This document shows, piece after piece, positions 23,742-31,609 of a stretch of DNA of 64,000 bases. Below the pieces are notes generated by a model. The model was not told where the DNA came from. It did no database searches and saw only the letters and a list, made by a program, of their open reading frames with translations. The stretch comes from Chryseobacterium sp. HSC-36S06 (GTDB lineage Bacteria; Bacteroidota; Bacteroidia; Flavobacteriales; Weeksellaceae): NCBI RefSeq assembly GCF_024171485.1, contig NZ_JALJZX010000003.1, positions 248,001 through 312,000 of the forward strand. The letters run 5' to 3'. Positions within the stretch are counted from its first letter, which is position 1, and each line of letters begins with the position of its first letter. A program made the position numbers and the translations under genes.

Positions 23742-26399
23742 TTAAGCCAGATTCGGGCTTAGCCATTTTCTGGCAAATTCCAAATCGATATTTTTTCTTT
23801 CTGCAAAGTCTTTCAATTGGTCTTCAGCGATTTTTCCTACACCAAAATATTTGGCTTTTGGGTTCGCAAAATAATATCCCGAAACTGCGGCTGTCGGAAA
23901 CATCGCGAGGCTTTCGGTAAGTTCGACGCCAATATTTTCTTTCACTTTCAGCAAATCCCAAATAGTAAGCTTCTCCAAATGATCCGGACAGGCTGGATAT
24001 CCCGGTGCCGGACGAATTCCTGAATATTTCTCAGCAATCAAGTCTTCGTTTTCCAGGTTTTCATTTGAAGCATAACCCCAGAATTCCGTTCGGACTTTAT
24101 GATGCAAAAATTCCGCAAAAGCTTCTGCGAGGCGGTCTGCCAAAGCTTTTACGATAATCGCGTTATAATCATCCTGATCATCATAATACTTTTGAGCCAA
24201 TTCTTCCGTACCAAAACCTGTGGTGACGCAGAACGCACCTACATAATCCTGTTTCCCTGAAGTTTTCGGAGCAATGAAATCACTTAGAGCCAGATATTCC
24301 TTTCCTTCTGATTTTTTATGTTGCTGACGGAGTGTCCTGAAAATTGCCAACTCCTTTCCGTTTTCATTATTCACCTCAACATCATCATTTTCAGTAGCAT
24401 TTGCAGGAAAAATCCCGAATATTCCTTTTGCAGTGAACAGTTTTTCATCCAGAATTTTCTTTAAAATTTTCTGTGCGTCATTGAAAAGTTCTGTGGCGTG
24501 TTGACCAACAACCTCATCGGTTAAAATCTGCGGATATTTTCCGTATAGTTCCCAACTTCTGAAAAAAGGTGTCCAGTCGACAAAATCGAGAAGTTCCTTT
24601 AAATCCTGATTTTCGATGATGTGAATGCCCAGTTGATTTGGAATTTTAATGTCTTCGTTTTCCCAATCTATTTTGAATTTTTGATTTCTGGCTTCTTTAA
24701 TGGAAATGTACTCTTTGTCGGTTTGTCGGTTTAGAAATTTCTCTCTGAAATCCTCATAATCAGTTTTCAGATCAGCTTTAAACTGTTCGCTGTTGCGGTC
24801 CAAAAGCTGAGAAACAACGCCCACCGCACGTGAAGCATCGTTAACATGAACCACAGGCTGCGAATATTTTGGGAAAATTTTCACCGCCGTATGTGCTTTA
24901 GATGTCGTTGCACCGCCAATCATCAACGGAAATTTTAAGTTCTTCCGCTGAAGTTCATCTGCGACATGCACCATTTCGTCTAGACTCGGCGTAATCAATC
25001 CACTTAGACCAATAACATCCACCTTGTGTTCGATCGCTGCCTGAATGATCTTCTCAGCAGGAACCATCACTCCCAAATCCACGATCTCATAATTATTGCA
25101 ACCCAATACTACGCTTACAATATTTTTACCGATATCATGAACATCGCCTTTTACGGTTGCCATCAGAATTTTTCCGTTCGCTTTCTGAGTCTGATCTTTT
25201 TGAGCTTCAATAAAAGGCTGCAGATAAGCCACGGCTTTTTTCATGACTCTCGCCGACTTCACGACCTGCGGAAGGAACATTTTCCCGCTTCCGAAAAGAT
25301 CGCCTACAACGGCCATTCCGGTCATCAAATTAATTTCAATAACATCCAAAGGTCTTGAAGAAAGCTGTCGAGCTTCCTCTACATCTTCAATAATGAAACG
25401 GTCAATTCCTTTCACGAGGGCGTGTGTAATTCGTTCCTGCAACGACTCTTTCCGCCATTCATGTTCTTCTGTGACTTCTTTTTTTGTTGATTTTACCCTT
25501 TCAGAATATTCAAGAAGTCTTTCCGTAGCGTCATCACTCCTGTCAAGCATTACATCTTCAACCAATTCCAATAAATCTTTTGGGATTTCGTCATACACTT
25601 CCAGCATCGATGGATTCACGATTCCCATATTCATTCCTGCCTTAATCGCGTGATACAGAAAAACTGAATGCATGGCCTCGCGCACCCGGTCGTTTCCGCG
25701 GAAAGAGAAGGAAACATTGGAAACACCGCCGCTTACCGAAACATTAGGAAGATTTTCTTTTACCCATTTTGTGGCTTCAATAAAATCGAGTGCATTTCTC
25801 CGGTGCTCTTCCATTCCCGTGGCAACGGGAAAAATGTTGAGATCGAAAATAATATCTTCCGAAGGAAAACCGATCTCGCTGACCAAAATATCGTAAGATC
25901 GTTTGCAGATTTCAATCCGTCTGTCATAATTATCTGCCTGTCCGTTTTCGTCAAAAGCCATTACAATTACCGCAGCGCCGTAACGTTTTATTTTCTTTGC
26001 GTGATTTTTAAATTCTTCTTCCCCTTCTTTCAGACTGATGGAATTCACCACACATTTTCCCTGAACAACCTGTAAACCGGCTTCGAGGATTTCCCATTTC
26101 GAAGAATCGATCATGATCGGAATTCGGGAAATATCAGGTTCCGACGCAATCAGGTTTAAAAATTTAACCATGGATGCTTTTCCATCCAGAAGCCCATCAT
26201 CAAAATTCACATCAAGTATCTGTGCACCACCATCAACCTGATGCCGAGCAATATCGAGCGCTTCAGAGAAATTTTCTTCTTTAATCAAACGGAGAAATTT
26301 TTTGGAACCCGCCACGTTAGTTCTTTCCCCAACGTTAATAAAATTAGATTCAGGAGTTATAATTAAAGGCTCCAAGCCTGATAATTTTAAGTATTTCAT
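23742..26399 (-). CDS. metH: Methionine synthase, pterin-, B12-binding and activation domains
   Basis: 885 residues corresponding to the C-terminal three quarters of E. coli MetH. Order: pterin-binding TIM barrel (about 1-300; [27 protein letters not shown]), helical cap and cobalamin Rossmann domain (about 315-560; [11 protein letters not shown] with the cobalt-ligand His, [14 protein letters not shown]), and SAM-binding activation domain (about 580-885; [12 protein letters not shown]). The homocysteine domain is a separate gene upstream. It transfers methyl from methyl-THF to cob(I)alamin and then homocysteine. 72 bases separate it from the homocysteine-domain gene, with intact start and stop codons, so this is a stable split rather than a frameshift. 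Confidence 0.95.
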   Translation of the reverse strand: MKYLKLSGLEPLIITPESNFINVGERTNVAGSKKFLRLIKEENFSEALDIARHQVDGGAQILDVNFDDGLLDGKASMVKFLNLIASEPDISRIPIMIDSSKWEILEAGLQVVQGKCVVNSISLKEGEEEFKNHAKKIKRYGAAVIVMAFDENGQADNYDRRIEICKRSYDILVSEIGFPSEDIIFDLNIFPVATGMEEHRRNALDFIEATKWVKENLPNVSVSGGVSNVSFSFRGNDRVREAMHSVFLYHAIKAGMNMGIVNPSMLEVYDEIPKDLLELVEDVMLDRSDDATERLLEYSERVKSTKKEVTEEHEWRKESLQERITHALVKGIDRFIIEDVEEARQLSSRPLDVIEINLMTGMAVVGDLFGSGKMFLPQVVKSARVMKKAVAYLQPFIEAQKDQTQKANGKILMATVKGDVHDIGKNIVSVVLGCNNYEIVDLGVMVPAEKIIQAAIEHKVDVIGLSGLITPSLDEMVHVADELQRKNLKFPLMIGGATTSKAHTAVKIFPKYSQPVVHVNDASRAVGVVSQLLDRNSEQFKADLKTDYEDFREKFLNRQTDKEYISIKEARNQKFKIDWENEDIKIPNQLGIHIIENQDLKELLDFVDWTPFFRSWELYGKYPQILTDEVVGQHATELFNDAQKILKKILDEKLFTAKGIFGIFPANATENDDVEVNNENGKELAIFRTLRQQHKKSEGKEYLALSDFIAPKTSGKQDYVGAFCVTTGFGTEELAQKYYDDQDDYNAIIVKALADRLAEAFAEFLHHKVRTEFWGYASNENLENEDLIAEKYSGIRPAPGYPACPDHLEKLTIWDLLKVKENIGVELTESLAMFPTAAVSGYYFANPKAKYFGVGKIAEDQLKDFAERKNIDLEFARKWLSPNLA

Positions 26400-26437
26400 A
26401 TTTTAGAATGAGGTAATTAGTGAATTGGAAAATGAGA

Positions 26438-26488
26438 TGATAATTGATCAGATTATCACATTAACTCATTATCAAATTATCACATTAA
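26438..26488. repeat. AT-rich direct and inverted repeat cluster between the metH parts
   Basis: The 13-mer ATTATCACATTAA occurs at 26452-26464 and 26476-26488. TGATAAT (26438-26444) and ATTATCA (26452-26458) are an inverted pair. The second 13-mer supplies the stop codon and last codons of the homocysteine methyltransferase gene. It looks like a short degenerate array rather than a coding remnant. Confidence 0.5.
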
Positions 26489-27482
26489 TTTTTCTGGGTT
26501 CGTAATTTTTCACCAAATCAGCGATTGCTTTGATATGCGGCGGCGTTGTTCCGCAGCAGCCACCGATGATATTGATTAAACCTTTTTCGGCGTATTCTTT
26601 AATCTGTTCCGCCATAAATTCCGGTGATTCATCATACTGCCCGAAAGCATTTGGAAGTCCGGCATTCGGGTAGGCTGAAATATAAAACTCAGAATTATTC
26701 GAAAGCGTTTCCAAATAAGGCGTAAGCTGCTCTGCACCAAGCGCGCAGTTGAAACCTACGCTTAAAAGATTTAAATGAGAAACTGAGATGAGAAAAGCCT
26801 CCGCGGTCTGTCCGCTTAAAGTTCGACCGGAAGCATCGGTAATCGTTCCGGAAACCATGATTGGAATTTTTATTTTTCTTTCCTCCTGGATCTCATCAAT
26901 GGCAAAAAGAGCAGCTTTAGCGTTCAGCGTATCAAAAACCGTTTCGACTAAAAGAATGTCCGAACCGCCATCTAAAAGAGCTTCTGACTGCTGTTTGTAA
27001 GCTATTCTTAATTCGTCGAAAGTAATCGCACGAAATCCGGGATCATTAACATCCGGACTTAAACTTGCTGTTTTATTGGTTGGTCCAATAGAACCGGCAA
27101 CAAATCTTGGTTTCTCCGGATTTTTTGTTGTGAATTCGTTGCAAACTTTTCTTGCAATTTTTGCTGACTCATAATTGAGTTCGTAAACCAGATCTTCCAT
27201 GTGATAATCTGCCATGGCGATGGTGGTTCCGGAAAAAGTATTGGTTTCAATAATGTCGGCACCGGCTTCAAGATATTTGCGGTGAACTTCCTCAATCGCC
27301 TGAGGCTGAGTTAGCGACAGCAAATCATTGTTTCCTTTAAGTGGATATTCCCAATCTTTGAATCTTTCGCCGCGGTAATCTTCTTCCTCAAATTTGTACC
27401 GCTGAAGCATCGTTCCCATTGCTCCGTCGAGTACGAGGATTCGTTCGGAAATGGCTTTGTATAACTGTTCTGAATTTTTCAT
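26472..27482 (-). CDS. Homocysteine S-methyltransferase domain protein (N-terminal part of MetH)
   Basis: 336 residues, matching the homocysteine-binding barrel of Met[13 protein letters not shown] near the N-terminus, [13 protein letters not shown], and zinc ligands: a Cys in [11 protein letters not shown] and the Cys pair of [15 protein letters not shown] near residue 310. Together with the 885-residue protein encoded downstream the total (1221) equals a full MetH (about 1227). It binds homocysteine through zinc and accepts the methyl from the cobalamin protein. It is preceded by repeat copy 2 and followed by the AT-rich repeat. Confidence 0.93.
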   Translation of the reverse strand: MKNSEQLYKAISERILVLDGAMGTMLQRYKFEEEDYRGERFKDWEYPLKGNNDLLSLTQPQAIEEVHRKYLEAGADIIETNTFSGTTIAMADYHMEDLVYELNYESAKIARKVCNEFTTKNPEKPRFVAGSIGPTNKTASLSPDVNDPGFRAITFDELRIAYKQQSEALLDGGSDILLVETVFDTLNAKAALFAIDEIQEERKIKIPIMVSGTITDASGRTLSGQTAEAFLISVSHLNLLSVGFNCALGAEQLTPYLETLSNNSEFYISAYPNAGLPNAFGQYDESPEFMAEQIKEYAEKGLINIIGGCCGTTPPHIKAIADLVKNYEPRKINVII

Positions 27483-27525
27483 TTTAATTTTTTATTGGTT
27501 TAACCGAAGGCCGGGAGATCTATTT

Positions 27526-27621
27526 TAGCCCCGATCGCAGCGGCATCCTTTTTTGCTTTTTAAAGAATTTCCATTGAAAACACATTTCTCTTAAAGCAAA
27601 AAGATATAGCGAAGAGCGGGA
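27526..27621 (-). repeat. ~97-bp intergenic repeat, copy 2 (minus orientation)
   Basis: Between the O-acylhomoserine sulfhydrylase gene and the homocysteine methyltransferase gene. Read on the minus strand it begins TCCCGCTCTTCGCTATATC and ends GATGCCGCTGCGATCGGGGC plus a few bases, matching copy 1 (23633-23729) at both ends and in the TTTTTGC/GCAAAAAA arms. The central loop is unrelated. The two copies bracket the two metH genes as an inverted pair about 3.9 kb apart. Confidence 0.7.
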
Positions 27622-27673
27622 CGGGTCGTTCTTCGGAGCGGGAATATTCCTGCTCCTGAGCATTCTGCTATCT

Positions 27674-28834
27674 CTAATCTAAGGCCTGCTTTAAATCCTC
27701 AATAATATCGTCCGCATGCTCTAAACCTACGGAACAGCGCACCAGGCCTGCGGTAATCCACACCTCATTTCTCTCTTCATCAGAAAGTTTGGAATGCGTT
27801 GTGGAAGCAGGATGTGTGACAATCGTACGCGTATCACCCAAATTTGCGGACAGGGAACACATTTTTATTTTATTCAGGAAGTTTTTGCCGGCTTCGATGC
27901 CTCCTTTCACTTCAAAAGCAACGATGTTTCCGCCCAGCTTCATCTGCTTTTTTGCGGTTTCGTAATTGGGATGCGATTTCAGAAAAGGATATTTCACCAA
28001 GGAAACATTGGGATGAGTTTCCAAAAATTCGGCAATTTTTTGTGCGTTTTCGCAATGTTTTTCTACGCGAACGGCAAGCGTTTCAAGACTTTTACTTAAA
28101 ACCCAGGCGTTGAAAGGCGACATTGCCGGTCCGGTATTTCGGGCGAAGAGATAAATCTCACGGATCAGATCTTTTCTGCCGACTGCAATTCCACCCAAAA
28201 CGCGGCCTTGCCCGTCGATTAATTTTGTCGCCGAATGAACCACCAAATCTGCCCCGTATTTTATCGGCTGCTGAAGATAAGGCGTTGCAAAACAGTTATC
28301 AACAATGAAAATCAGGCTGTGTTTCTTTGCAAATTTTCCTAGAAATTCTAAATCCAAAACTTCGATCGCGGGATTAGTAGGGGTTTCGACATAAAGAATT
28401 TTTGTGTTTGGAGTTAAATATTTTTCCAGATCTGTTTCGTCGGCTTTAAAATAGGTTGTTTCGATATTCCATTTTGGGAAATATTTGGTAAAAAGCGTGT
28501 GCGTAGAGCCGAATACCGACTGACAGCTCAGAATATGATCACCGGAATTCAACAACGCTGCAAATGTGGAATAAATTGCCGCCATGCCTGTTGCAAAGGA
28601 ATAACCGTCTTCGGCGCCTTCCAGTTTTACCATTTTTTCGGTGAATTCATTCACATTTGGATTTGAAAAACGGCTGTATAAATTTTTCTGCTTTTCCTCC
28701 GCAAAACTCGAACGCATATCTTCTGCATCCTGAAATACAAAACTTGAAGTTAGATATAAAGGTGTGGAATGCTCATCAAACTGTGAACGTTCGGACTGAA
28801 TGCGGATTGCGCTGGTTTCAAAATGTTCTGACAT
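27674..28834 (-). CDS. metZ: O-acylhomoserine sulfhydrylase / trans-sulfuration enzyme (MetZ-like)
   Basis: 386 residues of the Cys/Met PLP enzyme family. PLP-lysine K204 is in SATKLIDGQGRVLGG, the form typical of MetZ; YSRFSNPNVNEF, ATGMAAIYSTF and D179 (IVDNCFATP) complete the site. It probably condenses O-acylhomoserine with sulfide to homocysteine; cystathionine gamma-synthase activity cannot be excluded. It sits between the homoserine dehydrogenase gene (19 bases upstream) and the metH genes, consistent with direct sulfhydrylation feeding MetH. Confidence 0.82.
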   Translation of the reverse strand: MSEHFETSAIRIQSERSQFDEHSTPLYLTSSFVFQDAEDMRSSFAEEKQKNLYSRFSNPNVNEFTEKMVKLEGAEDGYSFATGMAAIYSTFAALLNSGDHILSCQSVFGSTHTLFTKYFPKWNIETTYFKADETDLEKYLTPNTKILYVETPTNPAIEVLDLEFLGKFAKKHSLIFIVDNCFATPYLQQPIKYGADLVVHSATKLIDGQGRVLGGIAVGRKDLIREIYLFARNTGPAMSPFNAWVLSKSLETLAVRVEKHCENAQKIAEFLETHPNVSLVKYPFLKSHPNYETAKKQMKLGGNIVAFEVKGGIEAGKNFLNKIKMCSLSANLGDTRTIVTHPASTTHSKLSDEERNEVWITAGLVRCSVGLEHADDIIEDLKQALD

Positions 28835-28853
28835 ATTATTTTGAGTGGTTTTA

Positions 28854-30395
28854 TTATTTATTTTCTGAAAGTCTTAAAATGTCTCCGAAAACTCCTCTTG
28901 CGGTAACTTTCGCTCCGGCTCCGGCTCCCATAATTACGATCGGATTTTCGCCATAACTTTCGGTATAGATTTCAAAGATAGAATCGGAGCCTTTTAACTG
29001 TCCAAGCGCGGAGTTGGCCGGAACGGAAACTAATTTCACATCCAGAAGTCCTTTTTCCTGCTGCAGATCGCCATGTAAATCACCAACAAAACGCAAAACA
29101 TGGTTTTCAGCCTGGTTTTTTTTGATTTTTTCAAAAACTTCGTCCAGTTCATTTAACTGCGAAGAAAACTCAGAATTACTGATATTTCTTAATTGCTTTG
29201 GAACCAAGTTTTCTACCTCGATGTCTTTAAACTCATTAATTAAATCAAGTTCTCTTGCAAGAATCAGCAGTTTTCTGGCAACATCGTTTCCGGATAAATC
29301 TTCTCTCGGATCCGGTTCAGTAAATCCTTTTTCCATTGCTTCTGTAAGAATTGTCGAGAATTTCTCGTCGCGCACCGAAAAATTATTGAAAATATAACTC
29401 AGTGAACCTGAAAATACGCCTTTAATTCTCGTGATATTTTCGCCGGACAAATGGAGAAGCTTAATAGTGTCAATTAATGGCAAACCGGCACCAACATTGG
29501 TTTCATAAAGATATTTCTTATTTCGTTTCGCCAGAATGTGACGGAAATTCCTGTACTCGGAAATCGGAAGTGTGTTGAAAATTTTGTTTGAGGATACCAG
29601 ATCGAAACCGTTTTCCGCCAAAACCGGATAGTTTTTCACAAACTCTTTGCTCGCCGTATTGTCAACTACGATAAGGTTTTCCAACTGATTCTGCTGCGAA
29701 AAAGAAATTAATTCCTCTACTTTTGACGGGCGTTCTGCCACCAGAATTTCATCATTCCAGTTTTCATTAAAACCTGCTTTATTAAGGGCAATGTTTTTAG
29801 AATTGGCCACCGCAACAATTTTCAGATCTATTTTCTTTCTGTTTCTTATTTCTTCAGCACTTTCCAAAACCTGTTCTATTAGGGTTTTCCCTACATTTCC
29901 GTGACCGATAATTGCAAGATGAACAGTTTTGGGCTTCGCGAAAATTTCTGCCTCGATGATATTTTTTGCTTTTTCGTCCTGTGAAGAGGTGACCACAATA
30001 TTTACGCGGTTTTCGGCTGCAACCTGATTCAGGATCAGCGGGAAAATATTGTTTCTGGCAAGTTCAGACATGATTTTATTAAAATCTTTTGAAACGAAAC
30101 CAATCACAGATACATTACTGATGCTGTAAATCATACTTACTTTACCCGATTTTCTTTCCTCTTCAAACTCGTTAATTAAGCAGTTCACCGCATTTTCCGC
30201 ATCAGTATCACTTACCAAAACAGAGATTCCGTTTTCAATTGCCTGCTGCGAAATTACTCCGACACTTATTCTTGCATACGTCAGTGCTTTGAAAATTCTT
30301 CCGTCCACGCCTACTTCACCGAGGAAATTTTTACCTTCAAATTTGATGATTGCGCGGTTTTTCAATACTTTGATCTGATTCTTATTCGTTGTCAT
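28854..30395 (-). CDS. ACT-domain homoserine dehydrogenase lacking the aspartokinase domain
   Basis: 513 residues. Residues 1-about 150 are tandem ACT-like regulatory modules (KFEGKNFLGEVGVDGRIF, ISNVSVIGFVSKDFNKIMSE). The Rossmann motif IIGHGNVGK is at 162-170, followed by the homoserine dehydrogenase catalytic domain (VGAGLPLIDTIKLLHLSGE, DLSGNDVARKLLILAREL). It matches ThrA/MetL minus the N-terminal aspartate kinase of about 300 residues. It should reduce aspartate semialdehyde to homoserine. The gene starts 2 bases after metX, under the SAM riboswitch, so this copy is dedicated to methionine supply. The ACT region may still bind an amino acid effector. Confidence 0.85.
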   Translation of the reverse strand: MTTNKNQIKVLKNRAIIKFEGKNFLGEVGVDGRIFKALTYARISVGVISQQAIENGISVLVSDTDAENAVNCLINEFEEERKSGKVSMIYSISNVSVIGFVSKDFNKIMSELARNNIFPLILNQVAAENRVNIVVTSSQDEKAKNIIEAEIFAKPKTVHLAIIGHGNVGKTLIEQVLESAEEIRNRKKIDLKIVAVANSKNIALNKAGFNENWNDEILVAERPSKVEELISFSQQNQLENLIVVDNTASKEFVKNYPVLAENGFDLVSSNKIFNTLPISEYRNFRHILAKRNKKYLYETNVGAGLPLIDTIKLLHLSGENITRIKGVFSGSLSYIFNNFSVRDEKFSTILTEAMEKGFTEPDPREDLSGNDVARKLLILARELDLINEFKDIEVENLVPKQLRNISNSEFSSQLNELDEVFEKIKKNQAENHVLRFVGDLHGDLQQEKGLLDVKLVSVPANSALGQLKGSDSIFEIYTESYGENPIVIMGAGAGAKVTARGVFGDILRLSENK

Positions 30396-30397
30396 TT

Positions 30398-31342
30398 TTA
30401 CTTAATTATTTTTTCTAAAATTCCGTTCAGCTGTTCATATTCCATTAAAAAAGCATCGTGCCCGTGCATTGAATTTATCTCGTGGTAAAAAGTATTTCCT
30501 TTGGTTTTGATGAGATGACCGTAACATTTTTTTATTTCAAAAGCAGGAAAAAACAAATCGGAATTCACAGCAATTAAATGGATATCTGCTTTTATGTTTT
30601 TAAGCACTCTTGTATCAGCGTTTATGCTCATCAAAAGATGATTCATTAAATGATACGCACTTATACTAAACCGCTCGTTTAAACTTTTTCCATGAAAGTT
30701 GAGCCAGTCGTGCGATTTTAAAATTTCTTTTTCTGTATCAAATTCATTCTTAAAACGGACATTCATCGACTCCGGACTCCGGTAACATAACATGGCGTGA
30801 ATTCTGGCTTTCTGCAAAGGCTCCTCATTTTGATTAAGTAAAAATTTCTGAACGAGGCATTGGGCATGAAGCCAATCTGAAGTTTTGAAATCGCACGCAA
30901 TGGGAATGAAGTTTTCCGTTAAATCCGGCTGTATCGCTAACATTTCCCAAGCAATCGCGCCGCCTAAAGATCCCCCGATAAGCGTGTGAAGTTGGTTGAT
31001 ATTCAAAGAATTCAAACCTTCCAGGAAAATACTTGCGATGTCTACTGTTCTGAAATCTTCGTAATTTTCAATTAAAATTCCGTCAAAACCATTTCCGGGA
31101 ATATTGAAACAGATTACAGTAAATCTTTCGGTATCTATGATTTTTTCCTTGCCCACTAATGTTCTCCACCAGCCTTTTTCGCCCGAAACATTGGAGTTTC
31201 CGGTTAAAGCATGATTGATGAGAATAATTGGTGCAGAAAATAATTGCAGGCCAAAGATCTGGTACGACAAATTAATATCAAGGATTTTTCCTGATTGTAA
31301 TTTAAAGTTTTGAAGAGTGATATTTTGTAGCGGAGTTTCCAA
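30398..31342 (-). CDS. metX: Homoserine O-acetyltransferase, alpha/beta hydrolase type
   Basis: 314 residues, shorter than the usual about 370. NHALTGNS (oxyanion region), nucleophile S125 in IGGSLGGAIAWEM, Asp in AVNSDLFFP and His in MHGHDAFLMEY (about 293-295) complete the triad. GWWRTLVG and IPGNGFDG are family blocks. It activates homoserine with acetyl-CoA (or succinyl-CoA; specificity cannot be assigned by eye). It is the first gene of the methionine operon, 54 bases after the end of the SAM-I riboswitch. Confidence 0.88.
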   Translation of the reverse strand: METPLQNITLQNFKLQSGKILDINLSYQIFGLQLFSAPIILINHALTGNSNVSGEKGWWRTLVGKEKIIDTERFTVICFNIPGNGFDGILIENYEDFRTVDIASIFLEGLNSLNINQLHTLIGGSLGGAIAWEMLAIQPDLTENFIPIACDFKTSDWLHAQCLVQKFLLNQNEEPLQKARIHAMLCYRSPESMNVRFKNEFDTEKEILKSHDWLNFHGKSLNERFSISAYHLMNHLLMSINADTRVLKNIKADIHLIAVNSDLFFPAFEIKKCYGHLIKTKGNTFYHEINSMHGHDAFLMEYEQLNGILEKIIK

Positions 31343-31396
31343 TTTATAATAAAATTAAAATTGAAAATGCTACCTGAGAATGGTAAAAAAAGTTTC

Positions 31397-31498
31397 TGTT
31401 ATCTTCACCCAAATTGGGTAAGAATGTAGCACCTTCTTCGTTTCCGAAGGGTTGCCAAGGTTTCATAGAGTCTTATCTCTCCACCTTTCTTGATAACA
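31397..31498 (-). ncRNA. SAM-I (S-box) riboswitch
   Basis: On the minus strand: P1 TGTTATC (31498-31492) pairs with GATAACA (31403-31397). Between them are the conserved AAGAAAGGTGGAGAGA, ATGAAACCTTGGCAACC (kink-turn and core), P3 hairpin CTTCG-GAAA-CGAAG, AAGGTGCTA, and P4 ACCC-AATTT-GGGT. The core elements of the S-box consensus are present. It binds S-adenosylmethionine and lowers expression of the downstream metX operon. The expression platform is not obvious: a T7 run follows P1 by six bases, without a separate strong stem that I can see. Confidence 0.95.
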
Positions 31499-31529
31499 TT
31501 TTCAATATGTAAATGAACAAAATCTGAAG

Positions 31530-31537
31530 CAAAAGTA
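31530..31537 (-). promoter_or_regulatory. -7 promoter box of the met operon
   Basis: TACTTTTG on the minus strand, 31 bases ahead of the riboswitch P1, so the transcript would include the whole aptamer. No clear TTG at -33. Confidence 0.6.
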
Positions 31538-31609
31538 ACTTATTTTTTCTAAACGTGCGAGAAATGGGAAAGATTTTTATTTCATAATTTCGCAACTGAA
31601 ATTTGTAAT

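Noticed and set aside
25243-26075. Plus-strand open frames inside metH (136 and 135 codons)
   Set aside because: They are antisense to strongly conserved pterin- and B12-domain coding sequence and show no family features.
23742-27482. metH broken by a frameshift or nonsense mutation
   Set aside because: Both parts have full-length domains, their own starts, and a 72-base non-coding spacer, and together equal a complete MetH; this is an evolved split.
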